Shown here in pieces: positions 1 to 8,189 of a stretch of 64,000 nucleotides of DNA. Below the pieces are notes generated by a model. That model was not told the DNA's origin. It saw only the letters and a program-made list of their open reading frames with translations, and ran no database searches. Numbering within the stretch: position 1 is the first letter of the stretch; each line of letters starts with the position of its first letter. The DNA is from Fibrobacterota bacterium (GTDB lineage: Bacteria > Fibrobacterota > Chitinivibrionia > Chitinivibrionales > Chitinispirillaceae): positions 124,001 to 188,000 of the forward strand of contig JAEWVR010000029.1 of the NCBI GenBank assembly GCA_023459055.1, written 5' to 3'. A program made the translations under genes and the position numbers.

Positions 1-713
1 ATCTCTACTTGTAAAGGAACGGTGGTTGTTATACCGCGTATATGCCCAGACACTACTGAAACTGCACCGAATTCTCCCATCGCCCTTGCTCCGCAAATGA
101 TAACTCCATATAAAAGGCCCCATTTAATTGAAGGCAGTGTTACTTTAAATAACAGGTTCCATCCATTTGCCCCAAGACACACTGCTGCTTCTTCACACTC
201 GTTACCGATTGTCTCCATAATCGGCAATAACTCACGTACAACAAATGGAAGTGTGACAAACGTCGTTGCAATAACAATTCCAGGAATTGCAAAAATAATC
301 TTTATATTGTTTGCACTCAGTATTTCACCAAACCACCCATTAGCACCAAAAAGCAGAACAAACATCAAACCGGACACAACCGGTGAAACTGAAAATGGTA
401 TATCAATTATTGTTAATAAAATATTACGACCTTTGAATGAATACTTAGTAATAAGCCATGCAGCAGCTACACCAAAAACAGTATTAAGTCCGGTAGCAAT
501 AATTGTTGTAATAATCGTTAGTTTAATTGAGTTTAGTGTATCATGTTCAATGATATTACGTAAATACTCCTGAAAGCCTTTCTCAAAGGCCATTTGCGTA
601 ACAAGCAAAAGAGGAAGAATGAATATTAATAGAACAAAGAAATAGGTCAGACCTATCAGGATCATTGATGCCGACTTATTTACATTTTGTTTAATAGTGT
701 AACTTCTTTCCAT
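1..713 (-). CDS. cysW: Sulfate ABC transporter permease CysW (3' end outside window)
   Basis: Inner-membrane permease of the sulfate/thiosulfate importer, partner of CysT and the periplasmic binding protein. I translated the minus strand from the ATG at 713 (MERSYTIKQN). A first membrane segment (about residues 17-38, LIGLTYFFVLLIFILPLLLV) is followed by an AWLITKYSF stretch and the permease EAA loop (ECEEAAVCLGANGW), which docks on the ATPase. The frame stays open to position 1, about 237 residues against some 280 expected, so the C-terminus lies outside the window. It follows cysT by 36 bases and is probably in the same transcript; a cysA ATPase gene would be expected next. The family call is secure from the EAA motif and the gene order. 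Confidence 0.9.
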   Translation of the reverse strand, partial: MERSYTIKQNVNKSASMILIGLTYFFVLLIFILPLLLVTQMAFEKGFQEYLRNIIEHDTLNSIKLTIITTIIATGLNTVFGVAAAWLITKYSFKGRNILLTIIDIPFSVSPVVSGLMFVLLFGANGWFGEILSANNIKIIFAIPGIVIATTFVTLPFVVRELLPIMETIGNECEEAAVCLGANGWNLLFKVTLPSIKWGLLYGVIICGARAMGEFGAVSVVSGHIRGITTTVPLQVE

Positions 714-749
714 GTTTTGTATTCCGTATTGTAAGTGATGACAAAGTGA

Positions 750-1574
750 TTATTTATAATTATGTTTCTGTCGATTTATTCCCTGCAGAATATTAATGGT
801 CAACATTATGCCAAATGACAAAACAAGAAATGTCAATGCGATTGAACTTGCAGCAGGGTAATTGAATTGTTCGAGTTTTGTCATTATCAGCAGCGGTACA
901 ATTTCAGTCTTGAATGGCATATTACCCGAAATAAAAACAATTGATCCATACTCGCCAAGCGCTCTTGCAAACGATAGTGAAACACCACTGATTAAGGCCG
1001 GCACTATTTGCGGCCACAATATTTTTCTAAATATTACCGTTCTGGATGCCCCCAGACAGCTAGCTGCATCTTCTATCTCTTTTTGACAATCAATAAGCAC
1101 GGGTTGAACACTCCTTATCACAAAAGGTATTCCGACAAAACTTAATGCGATTATAATCCCCAGTGGGGTATACGCTGCTTTTATACCCACATGCGCAAGT
1201 ATTGAACCAACCCATCCATTCTGTGCGTATAGTGTAGTAAGGGCAATTCCGGCAACTGCGGTTGGAAGTGCAAAAGGGATATCAATCATACTGTCAATTA
1301 TTTTTTTTCCGGGGAATGAATACCTGACAAGTGACCATGCTATAATAAACCCGATAACTCCATTTGCAACAGAAGCTGCCAAAGCAGTTAAAACACTCAA
1401 CCGAATAGATGTCAAAAACCTTTTTAAGGTTACCTGATGGATATACTCAGCAAAACCAATCTGCACACTTTGTGCAAGAAGTGCAATAATTGGTATAATA
1501 ACCATGAGACTTAAGTAACCGATAGTAATCCCTAATGTTAATCTATACCCTGGCAGTATTCTATGTTCACGCAT
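750..1574 (-). CDS. cysT: Sulfate ABC transporter permease CysT
   Basis: First of the two permeases of the sulfate/thiosulfate importer, 274 residues, the usual length. About six hydrophobic segments are visible, the first being LGITIGYLSLMVIIPIIALL. The EAA loop reads EIEDAASCLGASRTVIFRK and is followed by LSFARALGEYGSIVFISGN, a stretch typical of CysT/CysU. It sits 58 bases after the binding-protein gene and 36 before cysW, the standard sbp-cysT-cysW order. Transcription probably starts at the promoter upstream of sbp. Confidence 0.95.
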   Translation of the reverse strand: MREHRILPGYRLTLGITIGYLSLMVIIPIIALLAQSVQIGFAEYIHQVTLKRFLTSIRLSVLTALAASVANGVIGFIIAWSLVRYSFPGKKIIDSMIDIPFALPTAVAGIALTTLYAQNGWVGSILAHVGIKAAYTPLGIIIALSFVGIPFVIRSVQPVLIDCQKEIEDAASCLGASRTVIFRKILWPQIVPALISGVSLSFARALGEYGSIVFISGNMPFKTEIVPLLIMTKLEQFNYPAASSIALTFLVLSFGIMLTINILQGINRQKHNYK

Positions 1575-1632
1575 GTACCATCAACCTTACTTTTTGAATG
1601 GATAAATTGTTATCAGTCTGTAAACGATAGGA

Positions 1633-2622
1633 TTACTGTTGATAGATGTTGTCAAATATTCCACCATCAGCAAAATGAGTCTTATGTGCTTTCTGCCAAC
1701 CACCGAATACATTATCAACAGTGAATAGTTCAACATTTGCAAATGTGTTTTTATATTTTTCAGCAACTTCTTTCAACTGAGGCCGGTAATAATTTTGTGC
1801 ACCAATTTCCTGTGCTGGCGGAGAATAAAGAAAAGTAATATAATCGTGTGCTATTTTTTCAGTTCTATGCTTTTTTACCACATTATCAACAATAGCGACT
1901 GGCGGTTCTGCTAGAATGCTTATTGATGGTACTATTATTTCAACTTTGTCCTTTCCAATTTCATGTATTGAAAGATATGCCTCATTCTCCCAGGCAATAA
2001 GTACATCTCCGATACCCCTCTGAACAAATGTAGTTGTAGCACCCCGTGCACCTGCATCAAGCACCGGAACATTTTTAAACAGCGATGTAATAAATTCAAA
2101 AGCCTTCTCATCAGAACCATATTTTTTCTTTGCAAATCCCCAGGCTGCCAGATAATTCCATCGTGCACCACCGGATGTTTTTGGATTTGGTGTAATAACG
2201 GACACCCCGTTTTTTACAAGGTCATCCCAGTCTTTAATTTTCTTCGGATTTCCTTTTCTTACAAGAAATACTATAGTAGAGGTAAACGGAGTACTGTTAT
2301 ACGGATATTCCTTTTGCCAGGCAGAATCAATTCTTTTTCCATTTTTTGCGATTTCGTCAATGTCATAAGCGAGTGCCAGTGTAACTACATCAGCTTCAAG
2401 TCCATCAATTACAGCACGTGCCTGTTTTCCAGAACCACCATGAGACATCTTTACTGATACCTTACCAGCCTTATCTTTATTGTACTGTTCTGTAAATTCC
2501 ACATTGATTTTTTGATACAACTCACGGGTAGGATCATATGAGACATTCAAAAGAGCAGTTCCACCGGATGAAACTGCAGTTAAAATTAAGATTGTTCCTA
2601 TTAAAATATTAATTTTTCTCAT
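1633..2622 (-). CDS. sbp: Periplasmic sulfate-binding protein (Sbp/CysP)
   Basis: Captures sulfate or thiosulfate in the periplasm and delivers it to the CysTW permease. It has 329 residues. The N-terminus (KINILIGTILILTAVSSGG) is a signal peptide, followed by LLNVSYDPTRELYQ, the classic start of the mature protein. NPKTSGGARWNYLAAWG matches the family signature NPK(S/T)SGxAR. First gene of the sulfate operon. Its leader carries a strong promoter, a short open reading frame with its own ribosome-binding site, and a possible RNA fold. Sulfate and thiosulfate specificity cannot be separated by eye. Confidence 0.95.
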   Translation of the reverse strand: MRKINILIGTILILTAVSSGGTALLNVSYDPTRELYQKINVEFTEQYNKDKAGKVSVKMSHGGSGKQARAVIDGLEADVVTLALAYDIDEIAKNGKRIDSAWQKEYPYNSTPFTSTIVFLVRKGNPKKIKDWDDLVKNGVSVITPNPKTSGGARWNYLAAWGFAKKKYGSDEKAFEFITSLFKNVPVLDAGARGATTTFVQRGIGDVLIAWENEAYLSIHEIGKDKVEIIVPSISILAEPPVAIVDNVVKKHRTEKIAHDYITFLYSPPAQEIGAQNYYRPQLKEVAEKYKNTFANVELFTVDNVFGGWQKAHKTHFADGGIFDNIYQQ

Positions 2623-2671
2623 TACTAAAACCTTTCAACATTTTGTTGGTATAATTGTAACTATTCATTAT

Positions 2672-2809
2672 TTATTGTAAATGCAGCAGAGTGCCTAAAC
2701 AGGTCACCCCACGATTACTATCTTCGCGGGGCACACTATCCTTACTCGATCTTTTTTCCAGGTCCATGAATCCAACATTTCTGTTAATAGACTTTTCATT
2801 GTTTACCAT
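2672..2809 (-). CDS. Putative 45-residue leader peptide ahead of sbp
   Basis: Small reading frame starting with ATG at 2809 (MVNNEKSINRNVGF...) and ending with TAA at 2672, 49 bases before sbp. An AAAGG ribosome-binding sequence lies five bases upstream of the ATG. The predicted transcription start is only about 14 bases upstream, so this would be the first thing translated on the sulfate-uptake mRNA. The peptide is polar and has a single cysteine codon near its end (GVTCLGTLLHLQ). I recognise no family. It could be a regulatory leader peptide, a small protein or chance; the spacing of promoter and ribosome-binding site favours real translation. Confidence 0.4.
   Translation of the reverse strand: MVNNEKSINRNVGFMDLEKRSSKDSVPREDSNRGVTCLGTLLHLQ
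2691..2734 (-). promoter_or_regulatory. Possible structured RNA element in the sbp leader
   Basis: On the minus strand this stretch can fold as a closing GTG/CAC pair enclosing two hairpins: an 8-bp stem CCCCGCGA/TCGTGGGG with one G-U pair and a 9-base loop, then a short CCT/AGG hairpin. GTGCC at one end and GGCAC at the other give a competing pairing. It lies between the promoter and sbp and overlaps the second half of the leader reading frame. It does not match SAM, cobalamin or other riboswitch consensus sequences that I know. An attenuator-like role is speculation. Confidence 0.3.
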
Positions 2810-2829
2810 GTTTACCTTTATTATAAACT

Positions 2830-2858
2830 AATATAACAAATACAACCAATTTAGTCAA
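2830..2858 (-). promoter_or_regulatory. Promoter of the sulfate-uptake operon
   Basis: Minus-strand TTGACT (2858-2853), 17-base spacer, TATATT (2835-2830). Start expected near 2823. The hexamers and the spacer length are identical to those in front of the sulfite reductase gene and of the PLP-enzyme pair. Confidence 0.7.
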
Positions 2859-2953
2859 CATTTATTTTCCCTTTTTCATAATTGTTGCTATTTTTGGTAA
2901 ACATTTTGTATTTAATTATTTAACAATGCTTTATATCATTTAAAAATACACTA

Positions 2954-2982
2954 TTGACTTTTTTTCCTTTGTTAGCTATATT
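2954..2982 (+). promoter_or_regulatory. Promoter of the sulfite reductase gene
   Basis: TTGACT (2954-2959), 17-base spacer, TATATT (2977-2982). Predicted start near 2989, leaving a leader of about 165 bases before the ATG. Confidence 0.65.
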
Positions 2983-2985
2983 ATT

Positions 2986-3015
2986 GTTTAGTATTTTTAT
3001 AAAGTTTAGTATTTT
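2986..3015 (+). repeat. Direct repeat at the predicted start of the sulfite reductase transcript
   Basis: GTTTAGTATTTT occurs at 2986-2997 and again at 3004-3015, 18 bases apart, just downstream of the -10 box. The position would suit binding of a repressor or roadblock regulator, but AT-rich sequence can give such pairs by chance. Confidence 0.4.
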
Positions 3016-3154
3016 CAATAAAAAACCGGAAATCAAATGTATTTAAGATGTACATGGAAGATTATATTAACATGGGATACTCGATTTTTGAAGTAATAGA
3101 GCAGTAACTATTTTGTAGTCATTTAATATAAAAAGAAGCAAAGAGGTTTACACC

Positions 3155-4732
3155 ATGCAATTTAACAACGAGCCCGCGCGGCGTAGTGAAGAGGAATATA
3201 TTAAGGATCAGGGATTATTAATTGATTATGACGAGATTTCACGACGCGGAAATATGTCAAAAGAGGAGTTGTTGATATCTAAATGGTATGGTGTCTATCA
3301 GCAGCGTCAGAGTGGTGACCACATGGCCCGGATTGTAATTCCTGGCGGAAAGTTGACAACATCGGATGTACGCGCAATTGCCGATGCGTCAAAAATATTT
3401 GCTTCAGGTCATATATCAATCACAACACGTCAGGCACTGCAACTTCACAAGCTGCAACTATCGGAACTCCCGGATTTTTTCAGATTTATTAAAAGGAATA
3501 ATCTTTCTACCTTTCATGGCTGTGGTGATGTCGTACGGACAATTCCTGCATGCCCTCTTGCTGAAACCTGCAAACATGCCCGACTCAATGTACTTCCCTA
3601 TGCTGTTAAGGCATTAAAAGCATTAACTGATATGCGTGATCTTGACAATTTGCCAAGAAAATTTAAAATAAACTTCTCAGGATGTAATGCATCATGTGGT
3701 CAGACGTACATGAACTGCGTTGGTGTAAATGCTATTGAAGGCAGCGTTAATGGTCAAATTGTAAAGGGATTCAAGGTTGTCATTGGTGGGGGGATGGGAT
3801 GGAAAGCATTTGTCGGTCAGGAATTATTCGGTTTTGTTAAAGAAGATTCCATTATTGATGTTCTTCGGGCAATTGCATTACTCTTCAGGGATCATGGAGA
3901 TCGTTTCAACAGGGCAAAATCGAGAACCAAATTTATTGTTGACAATTTAGGCATAAACAAATGCCGTGAGATAATTCTTGCAAACCTCGTTAGTGAACAG
4001 AAGACTATCGATGGAATAATCAACGAAACAATTGATGATATTCATCAGGAGTCAATACCTTCACGGCCGCTTACGGAACAGGATCCTGTTGGTACAGATG
4101 GAAATATTTCCGTACGAATACTTATACCCAAAGGTGAATTGACAGCAGATTCGATGTTGTCTATTGCAAATCTTGCTGATCAATATGGAAATTCCAGCCT
4201 ATATACCGATAATCGCCAGAATCTGGAAATACACGGAGTTGATCCGTCAGATGTTGTTACTTTAAAAAAGGAGATAACATCGCTGAACTACAAATCAGAC
4301 GGATTCTTTGGTCTTGACGATATAGTATGCTGCGTCGGTACAACCTATTGTCCCAAGGCAGCAACAGAAACCCGAAACCTTTTTGACAAAATCCATCAAC
4401 TTGTATCTCAAGAGAAATATGCATCGATCCGTTATAATGGAATAATAAATATTACCGGATGCCCTAACTCCTGCTCTCCATACCGTATCGCTGATATAGG
4501 ATTCAGAGGAGCAAGAGTTCGTGATACTCAAGGTGTCGTTGAGGGATACGAGGTTCTTATTGGCGGAGACCAGCTATCTCACGGTGTCAAGGTCGGAGAA
4601 TATTCTACTGATGCATGCGTTACACTGACTGAAAAAATTCTTGATTCCTATCTTGCAGAATCAGGCGATTTTAAGTTCATAAATGATTTCGTGCGCAGTA
4701 AGGATATCACTTTTTTCAGGAATTTAGTTTGA
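3155..4732 (+). CDS. Siroheme/4Fe-4S sulfite or nitrite reductase
   Basis: Reduces sulfite to sulfide (or nitrite to ammonia) by six electrons on a siroheme coupled to a 4Fe-4S cluster. It has 525 residues with the pseudo-twofold layout of the family. The second half carries the cluster and siroheme ligands: Cys393-x5-Cys399 (CVGTTYC) and Cys436-x3-Cys440 (GCPNSC followed by SPYRIADIG). The first half has the matching HGCGDVVRTIPACPLAETC and SGCNASC stretches. A GAGG ribosome-binding site lies upstream of the ATG. Position between a sulfate importer and two cysteine/methionine enzymes favours assimilatory sulfite reduction, and the size is like the ferredoxin-dependent enzymes. Substrate choice cannot be settled by sequence reading alone. 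Confidence 0.9.
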   Translation: MQFNNEPARRSEEEYIKDQGLLIDYDEISRRGNMSKEELLISKWYGVYQQRQSGDHMARIVIPGGKLTTSDVRAIADASKIFASGHISITTRQALQLHKLQLSELPDFFRFIKRNNLSTFHGCGDVVRTIPACPLAETCKHARLNVLPYAVKALKALTDMRDLDNLPRKFKINFSGCNASCGQTYMNCVGVNAIEGSVNGQIVKGFKVVIGGGMGWKAFVGQELFGFVKEDSIIDVLRAIALLFRDHGDRFNRAKSRTKFIVDNLGINKCREIILANLVSEQKTIDGIINETIDDIHQESIPSRPLTEQDPVGTDGNISVRILIPKGELTADSMLSIANLADQYGNSSLYTDNRQNLEIHGVDPSDVVTLKKEITSLNYKSDGFFGLDDIVCCVGTTYCPKAATETRNLFDKIHQLVSQEKYASIRYNGIINITGCPNSCSPYRIADIGFRGARVRDTQGVVEGYEVLIGGDQLSHGVKVGEYSTDACVTLTEKILDSYLAESGDFKFINDFVRSKDITFFRNLV

Positions 4733-4807
4733 TCGTATTAACACTTTGCTGCAGATGAAAACAAATATACCCTTATAATTATTATAACAGTGATAAAGAA
4801 CATTTAA

Positions 4808-4848
4808 TTTGTAAACCGGTTTCAAAGTGAATCTTACCGGTTTACAAA
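4808..4848. repeat. 13-bp perfect inverted repeat between convergent genes
   Basis: TTTGTAAACCGGT (4808-4820) and ACCGGTTTACAAA (4836-4848) form a perfect 13-bp stem with a 15-base loop, between the ends of the sulfite reductase gene and the convergent PLP-enzyme gene. No T-run follows on either strand, so it is not a textbook intrinsic terminator. It may still end both transcripts, or be a protein-binding site. Confidence 0.55.
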
Positions 4849-4920
4849 AATGTAAAATATAATAGTGGACAGTCCGGTAGTGTCGTATATCCCCTATTTA
4901 TTAATCTGTTATTTGTTTTA

Positions 4921-6060
4921 TCAATCTAGAGCAGCATTGTTCAGATCTTCAATAAGATCATCCACATCCTCAAGACCGACCGACAATCGCACAATGTCAT
5001 CAGTAATCCCGAGTACATGACGTTCCTGAGCAGGAATTGCAGCATGTGACATTTTACGTGGATAGGACAGTATCGACTCAACACCACCCAGACTGACAGC
5101 AACACTCCATAATTTCACTTTTTTCATTATAGCGATTGCACGCTCAACATTGTCAATCTTTACCGATACAACAGCACCAAAACCACTTGCCTGACTTTTT
5201 ACAATGTCGTGTCCCGGATGTGAGGGTAAACCGGGATAATACACTTCGCGTATCCAATCTCTTGATGTCAACCACTGTGACAGTTTCATTGCATTTGCAC
5301 ATTGCACATCCATACGTGCACTGAGTGTTTTAATACCTCTGATCAGCAACCATGAATCATTTGGGCTCAACACAGATCCGCATGCATTTTGTACAAATTT
5401 TACTGCGTTTGCATGATGTATATCTGCAGTCATCACGGCACCGGCGATAAGGTCACTGTGTCCACCCAGAAATTTTGTTGCACTATGTATACTAATGTCA
5501 ACACCAAGGTCCAGAACACGCTGAAGATACGGTGTCATAAAGGTATTATCAAGTGCAGTAATAATTCCGTGCTGCTTTGCAATTGCAACTACAGCCCGGA
5601 TATCGGTGACACGCAATAACGGATTCGATGGAGTCTCCATCAGGATAAGCCTGGTATTTTTCTGAATCGCATTCTGTACATTAGCAGGTTTGGTCATGTC
5701 AACAAAGGTATGGGTCACCCCGAATCCTGATATGTATTTTGTCAAATAACGGTATGAACCACCATAGATATCCTGTGTAGCGATGATATGATCACCGGCT
5801 TTTACAACCGCGGTAATTGCAGCTGCAATTGCAGCCATCCCGGATGAAAACGCAAACCCGTGCTCGCATCTTTCAAGTGATGCCAGAAGTTTTTCTGCTT
5901 CACTCCGGGTAGGATTGGCACTTCGTCCATACTCCCACTGTGGTTCAAGATCAATATCCGCCTGATGATACGTTGATGCCGGATAAATCGGGATACTCAG
6001 CGCACCGGTACTTTTATCCCGTGACGCTGCACTATGTAATATTTCTGTTTTTCTTCTCAT
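4921..6060 (-). CDS. Cys/Met metabolism PLP enzyme, cystathionine lyase-like (MetC type)
   Basis: Fold-type I PLP enzyme of the Cys/Met metabolism family, 379 residues. The PLP lysine is Lys196 in HSATKFLGGHSD. Other family marks are YGRSANPTR, FSSGMAAIAAA, ETPSNPLLRV and SVGLEDVDDLIEDL. Four bases separate it from the upstream paralogue, so the two are surely one operon. The pair resembles the Bacillus metI-metC arrangement, in which the second enzyme cleaves cystathionine to homocysteine; I infer that role here. Cystathionine beta- and gamma-lyases and sulfhydrylases cannot be told apart reliably by motif, so gamma-lyase or thiolase activity remains possible. Confidence 0.88.
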   Translation of the reverse strand: MRRKTEILHSAASRDKSTGALSIPIYPASTYHQADIDLEPQWEYGRSANPTRSEAEKLLASLERCEHGFAFSSGMAAIAAAITAVVKAGDHIIATQDIYGGSYRYLTKYISGFGVTHTFVDMTKPANVQNAIQKNTRLILMETPSNPLLRVTDIRAVVAIAKQHGIITALDNTFMTPYLQRVLDLGVDISIHSATKFLGGHSDLIAGAVMTADIHHANAVKFVQNACGSVLSPNDSWLLIRGIKTLSARMDVQCANAMKLSQWLTSRDWIREVYYPGLPSHPGHDIVKSQASGFGAVVSVKIDNVERAIAIMKKVKLWSVAVSLGGVESILSYPRKMSHAAIPAQERHVLGITDDIVRLSVGLEDVDDLIEDLNNAALD

Positions 6061-6064
6061 TATA

Positions 6065-7207
6065 TCAACCTATTGCCTGTTTAAGATCATTAAGTAAATC
6101 ATCTATATGTTCTATTCCTATTGACATCCGTAACAGGTTTTCTGTTACACCGTTCTTTTTTCTGATTGCTTCAGGAATCGCAGCATGTGTCTGTGTATAG
6201 GGATATGTTATAAGCGTTTCAACGCCGCCAAGACTTTCTGCAAAGGTGATAACCCTGACACCGTTTATTATTTTCTTTGCAAGTTGCTTATTTTTAACAC
6301 GGAAAGCAATAAGTGCCCCGGCACCACTTGATTGCTTTGCATGAATCGCAGCACCTTCGTGCGATTTCAATCCGGGATAATATACATCGGTGACATTACT
6401 GTTTTCACTAAGCCATCTCGCAATTTTTCCGGCATTGTGTTGTGATGTTTTCATACGGACTGCAAGTGTTTTTAAACCACGAAGGACAAGCCAGCTGTCA
6501 AAAGGAGACAAAACTGCCCCCGCAGCATTCTGAATAAAAGCGATCCGTTCTGCAAACTCATGATTATTTACAACAACAAAGCCACTTAATGTATCATTGT
6601 GTCCACTTAGAAATTTTGTACCACTATGAATGACAATATCCGCACCCAACTCCAGTGGACGTTGACATAATGGTGTCATGAATGTATTATCAACAATCGT
6701 AATCATATGGTTCTTCTTCGAAAACTGACATACCTTTTTTATGTCAGTAATACGCATCAGTGGATTTGTCGGTGTTTCAATAAAAACAGCTTTTACAGAA
6801 TACAACTTTACTGTTGCAGTAAGCGCCGCAGTATCAGAAAAATCCACCTGTACAAACCGCAATCCCCAGGACTTAAATACATCAAAAAAAAGCCTGTAGG
6901 TCCCGCCATAAAGGTCTTCTGAGGTTAAGATCGTATCACCAGGCTTGAACAGTTGCAATAATGCGTTTATTGCAGCCATTCCTGAAGAAAAAGCACATGC
7001 CTTAACCCCACCCTCAAGATCTGCAACTGCATTTTCAAGCGCTGTTCTGGTCGGATTACCGCTTCGCGTGTAATCATATCCGGTTGAAGCGCCAAGCGAT
7101 GGATGCGCAAAGGTTGCAGTTTGGAAAATTGGTGCACTTATTGCGCCAGTACGCGGATCTGTACCGATTCCGGCTCGTACAAGGCGGGTTTCAACGTCCA
7201 GACTCAT
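6065..7207 (-). CDS. Cys/Met metabolism PLP enzyme, cystathionine gamma-synthase-like (MetI type)
   Basis: Paralogue of the next gene, 380 residues, with PLP Lys198 in HSGTKFLSGHND. The text DYTRSGNPTRTALE, AFSSGMAAI, DLYGGTYRLF and ETPTNPLMRITDI closely follows Bacillus MetI (cystathionine gamma-synthase / O-acetylhomoserine thiolyase). It would use an activated homoserine with cysteine or with sulfide, the latter being the product of the neighbouring reductase. A GGAG ribosome-binding site precedes the ATG. It is the first gene of a two-gene operon with its own promoter. The general family is certain; the exact reaction is inferred. Confidence 0.88.
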   Translation of the reverse strand: MSLDVETRLVRAGIGTDPRTGAISAPIFQTATFAHPSLGASTGYDYTRSGNPTRTALENAVADLEGGVKACAFSSGMAAINALLQLFKPGDTILTSEDLYGGTYRLFFDVFKSWGLRFVQVDFSDTAALTATVKLYSVKAVFIETPTNPLMRITDIKKVCQFSKKNHMITIVDNTFMTPLCQRPLELGADIVIHSGTKFLSGHNDTLSGFVVVNNHEFAERIAFIQNAAGAVLSPFDSWLVLRGLKTLAVRMKTSQHNAGKIARWLSENSNVTDVYYPGLKSHEGAAIHAKQSSGAGALIAFRVKNKQLAKKIINGVRVITFAESLGGVETLITYPYTQTHAAIPEAIRKKNGVTENLLRMSIGIEHIDDLLNDLKQAIG

Positions 7208-7250
7208 ATTTCACTCCAAATAGTAATAACGTTTATAGATAGACACTTTT

Positions 7251-7279
7251 AATATAACAATATTTACAAACATAGTCAA
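7251..7279 (-). promoter_or_regulatory. Promoter of the PLP-enzyme pair
   Basis: Minus-strand TTGACT (7279-7274), 17-base spacer, TATATT (7256-7251). Start near 7244 gives a leader of about 37 bases, too short for a SAM riboswitch. Same hexamers and spacing as the other two sulfur promoters. Confidence 0.7.
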
Positions 7280-7412
7280 CTTTATTTTTTTGTATATAAC
7301 TCTTTTAAAATTATATATTTATATCTAATCAATCCTATAACAGCCAAAGTAATCACTATCAGAAAAAATTCATTATTCAGGAACGGGCGATAAAACAGTT
7401 GCCATCGTATAT

Positions 7413-8081
7413 ATGTTTTCATATTTTATCGGCAGCAGCCATTATTTAACACACTTGGGTGACCAATCTTTTAACATTTATCGAAGTATGATTTTTCGTG
7501 CTATGGAAAAACGACTTTCAAATAAAACTCACGCATTCAGTCTGGTAATAACGCTGTTATTTGTGCTGCGAATTACTGATCTTGCAATTACATTTCATTA
7601 CACACCGGACCTGAATCATGAATTCAATCCACTGGTATCATTCTTCGGTGCATCCTGGTCGACGTTTATTCTTTTTCAGTTTCTACTGTTTTGCATGATA
7701 TCAACGTTTATCTATTTTTTCTTTTTTCATGAACGGTTTTCAGTTGATATCAAGGGATTACCATTCTCAGATTTTGTCTACTACTATTTTCATGGTGAGA
7801 TTAAACCGTTTCATAAGCGTTTTTCCGTTTTTCCCAAATACTACCGGCGTCATCTTGCTTTCAATGGATTTATATTGATGATATTGTCAATTGCTGTAAG
7901 CATCTATGCGATTATCCATAACACATTGCTCGTTAACGAAGTTGAATGGTATATTGAGCTGATCCGCTATCATTATAAACCAGTGTTCACCATTCTTTTA
8001 TTATCTGGTGTCATTGTATCCGCCTATTCATTCTTCCTCATGGAATACAACTACTACAAATGCGGTAAACAGTTATACTGA
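7413..8081 (+). CDS. Unknown four-helix membrane protein
   Basis: I do not recognise this 222-residue protein. Four hydrophobic segments are visible, at about residues 41-61, 84-105, 149-168 and 190-210, with a basic loop between the second and third. The stretch ITDLAITFHYTPDLNHEFNPL, a charged residue in the first helix followed by a polar loop ending in E-x-NPL, recalls small DUF5658-like membrane proteins, but that is a weak resemblance. The start is unsure: no good ribosome-binding site precedes 7413, and in-frame ATGs at 7488 and 7503 (MEKRLSNK) would give a neater N-terminus. It stands alone between divergent genes. Confidence 0.6.
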   Translation: MFSYFIGSSHYLTHLGDQSFNIYRSMIFRAMEKRLSNKTHAFSLVITLLFVLRITDLAITFHYTPDLNHEFNPLVSFFGASWSTFILFQFLLFCMISTFIYFFFFHERFSVDIKGLPFSDFVYYYFHGEIKPFHKRFSVFPKYYRRHLAFNGFILMILSIAVSIYAIIHNTLLVNEVEWYIELIRYHYKPVFTILLLSGVIVSAYSFFLMEYNYYKCGKQLY

Positions 8082-8189
8082 TAAAACAAGCTTTTCATTT
8101 CAAAAAAGTATACGCGAAACGATATCCCTTTGGTATACTCTTTAGATATTAATGTTTTTTTGTGCACATAATTGAAAAATAGGCGCACT

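Larger units (their letters stand above)
2810..3154. other. Divergent control region between sbp and the sulfite reductase gene
   Basis: AT-rich intergenic stretch carrying two back-to-back promoters, with about 95 bases between their -35 boxes. The repeated GTTTAC words near 2801-2816 and the direct repeat at 2986-3015 are candidate regulator sites. A 19-codon frame with an ATG at 3048 lacks a convincing ribosome-binding site, and I do not call it a gene. Confidence 0.5.

Noticed and set aside
22..573. Plus-strand open frame of 183 codons at the window start
   Set aside because: It is the antisense shadow of cysW; the minus strand shows the permease EAA loop and membrane helices.
3048..3107. 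19-codon frame in the sulfite reductase leader
   Set aside because: No usable ribosome-binding sequence and no conservation evidence available.
7208..7412. SAM riboswitch ahead of the PLP-enzyme pair
   Set aside because: The predicted leader is only about 37 bases and has none of the conserved riboswitch helices.
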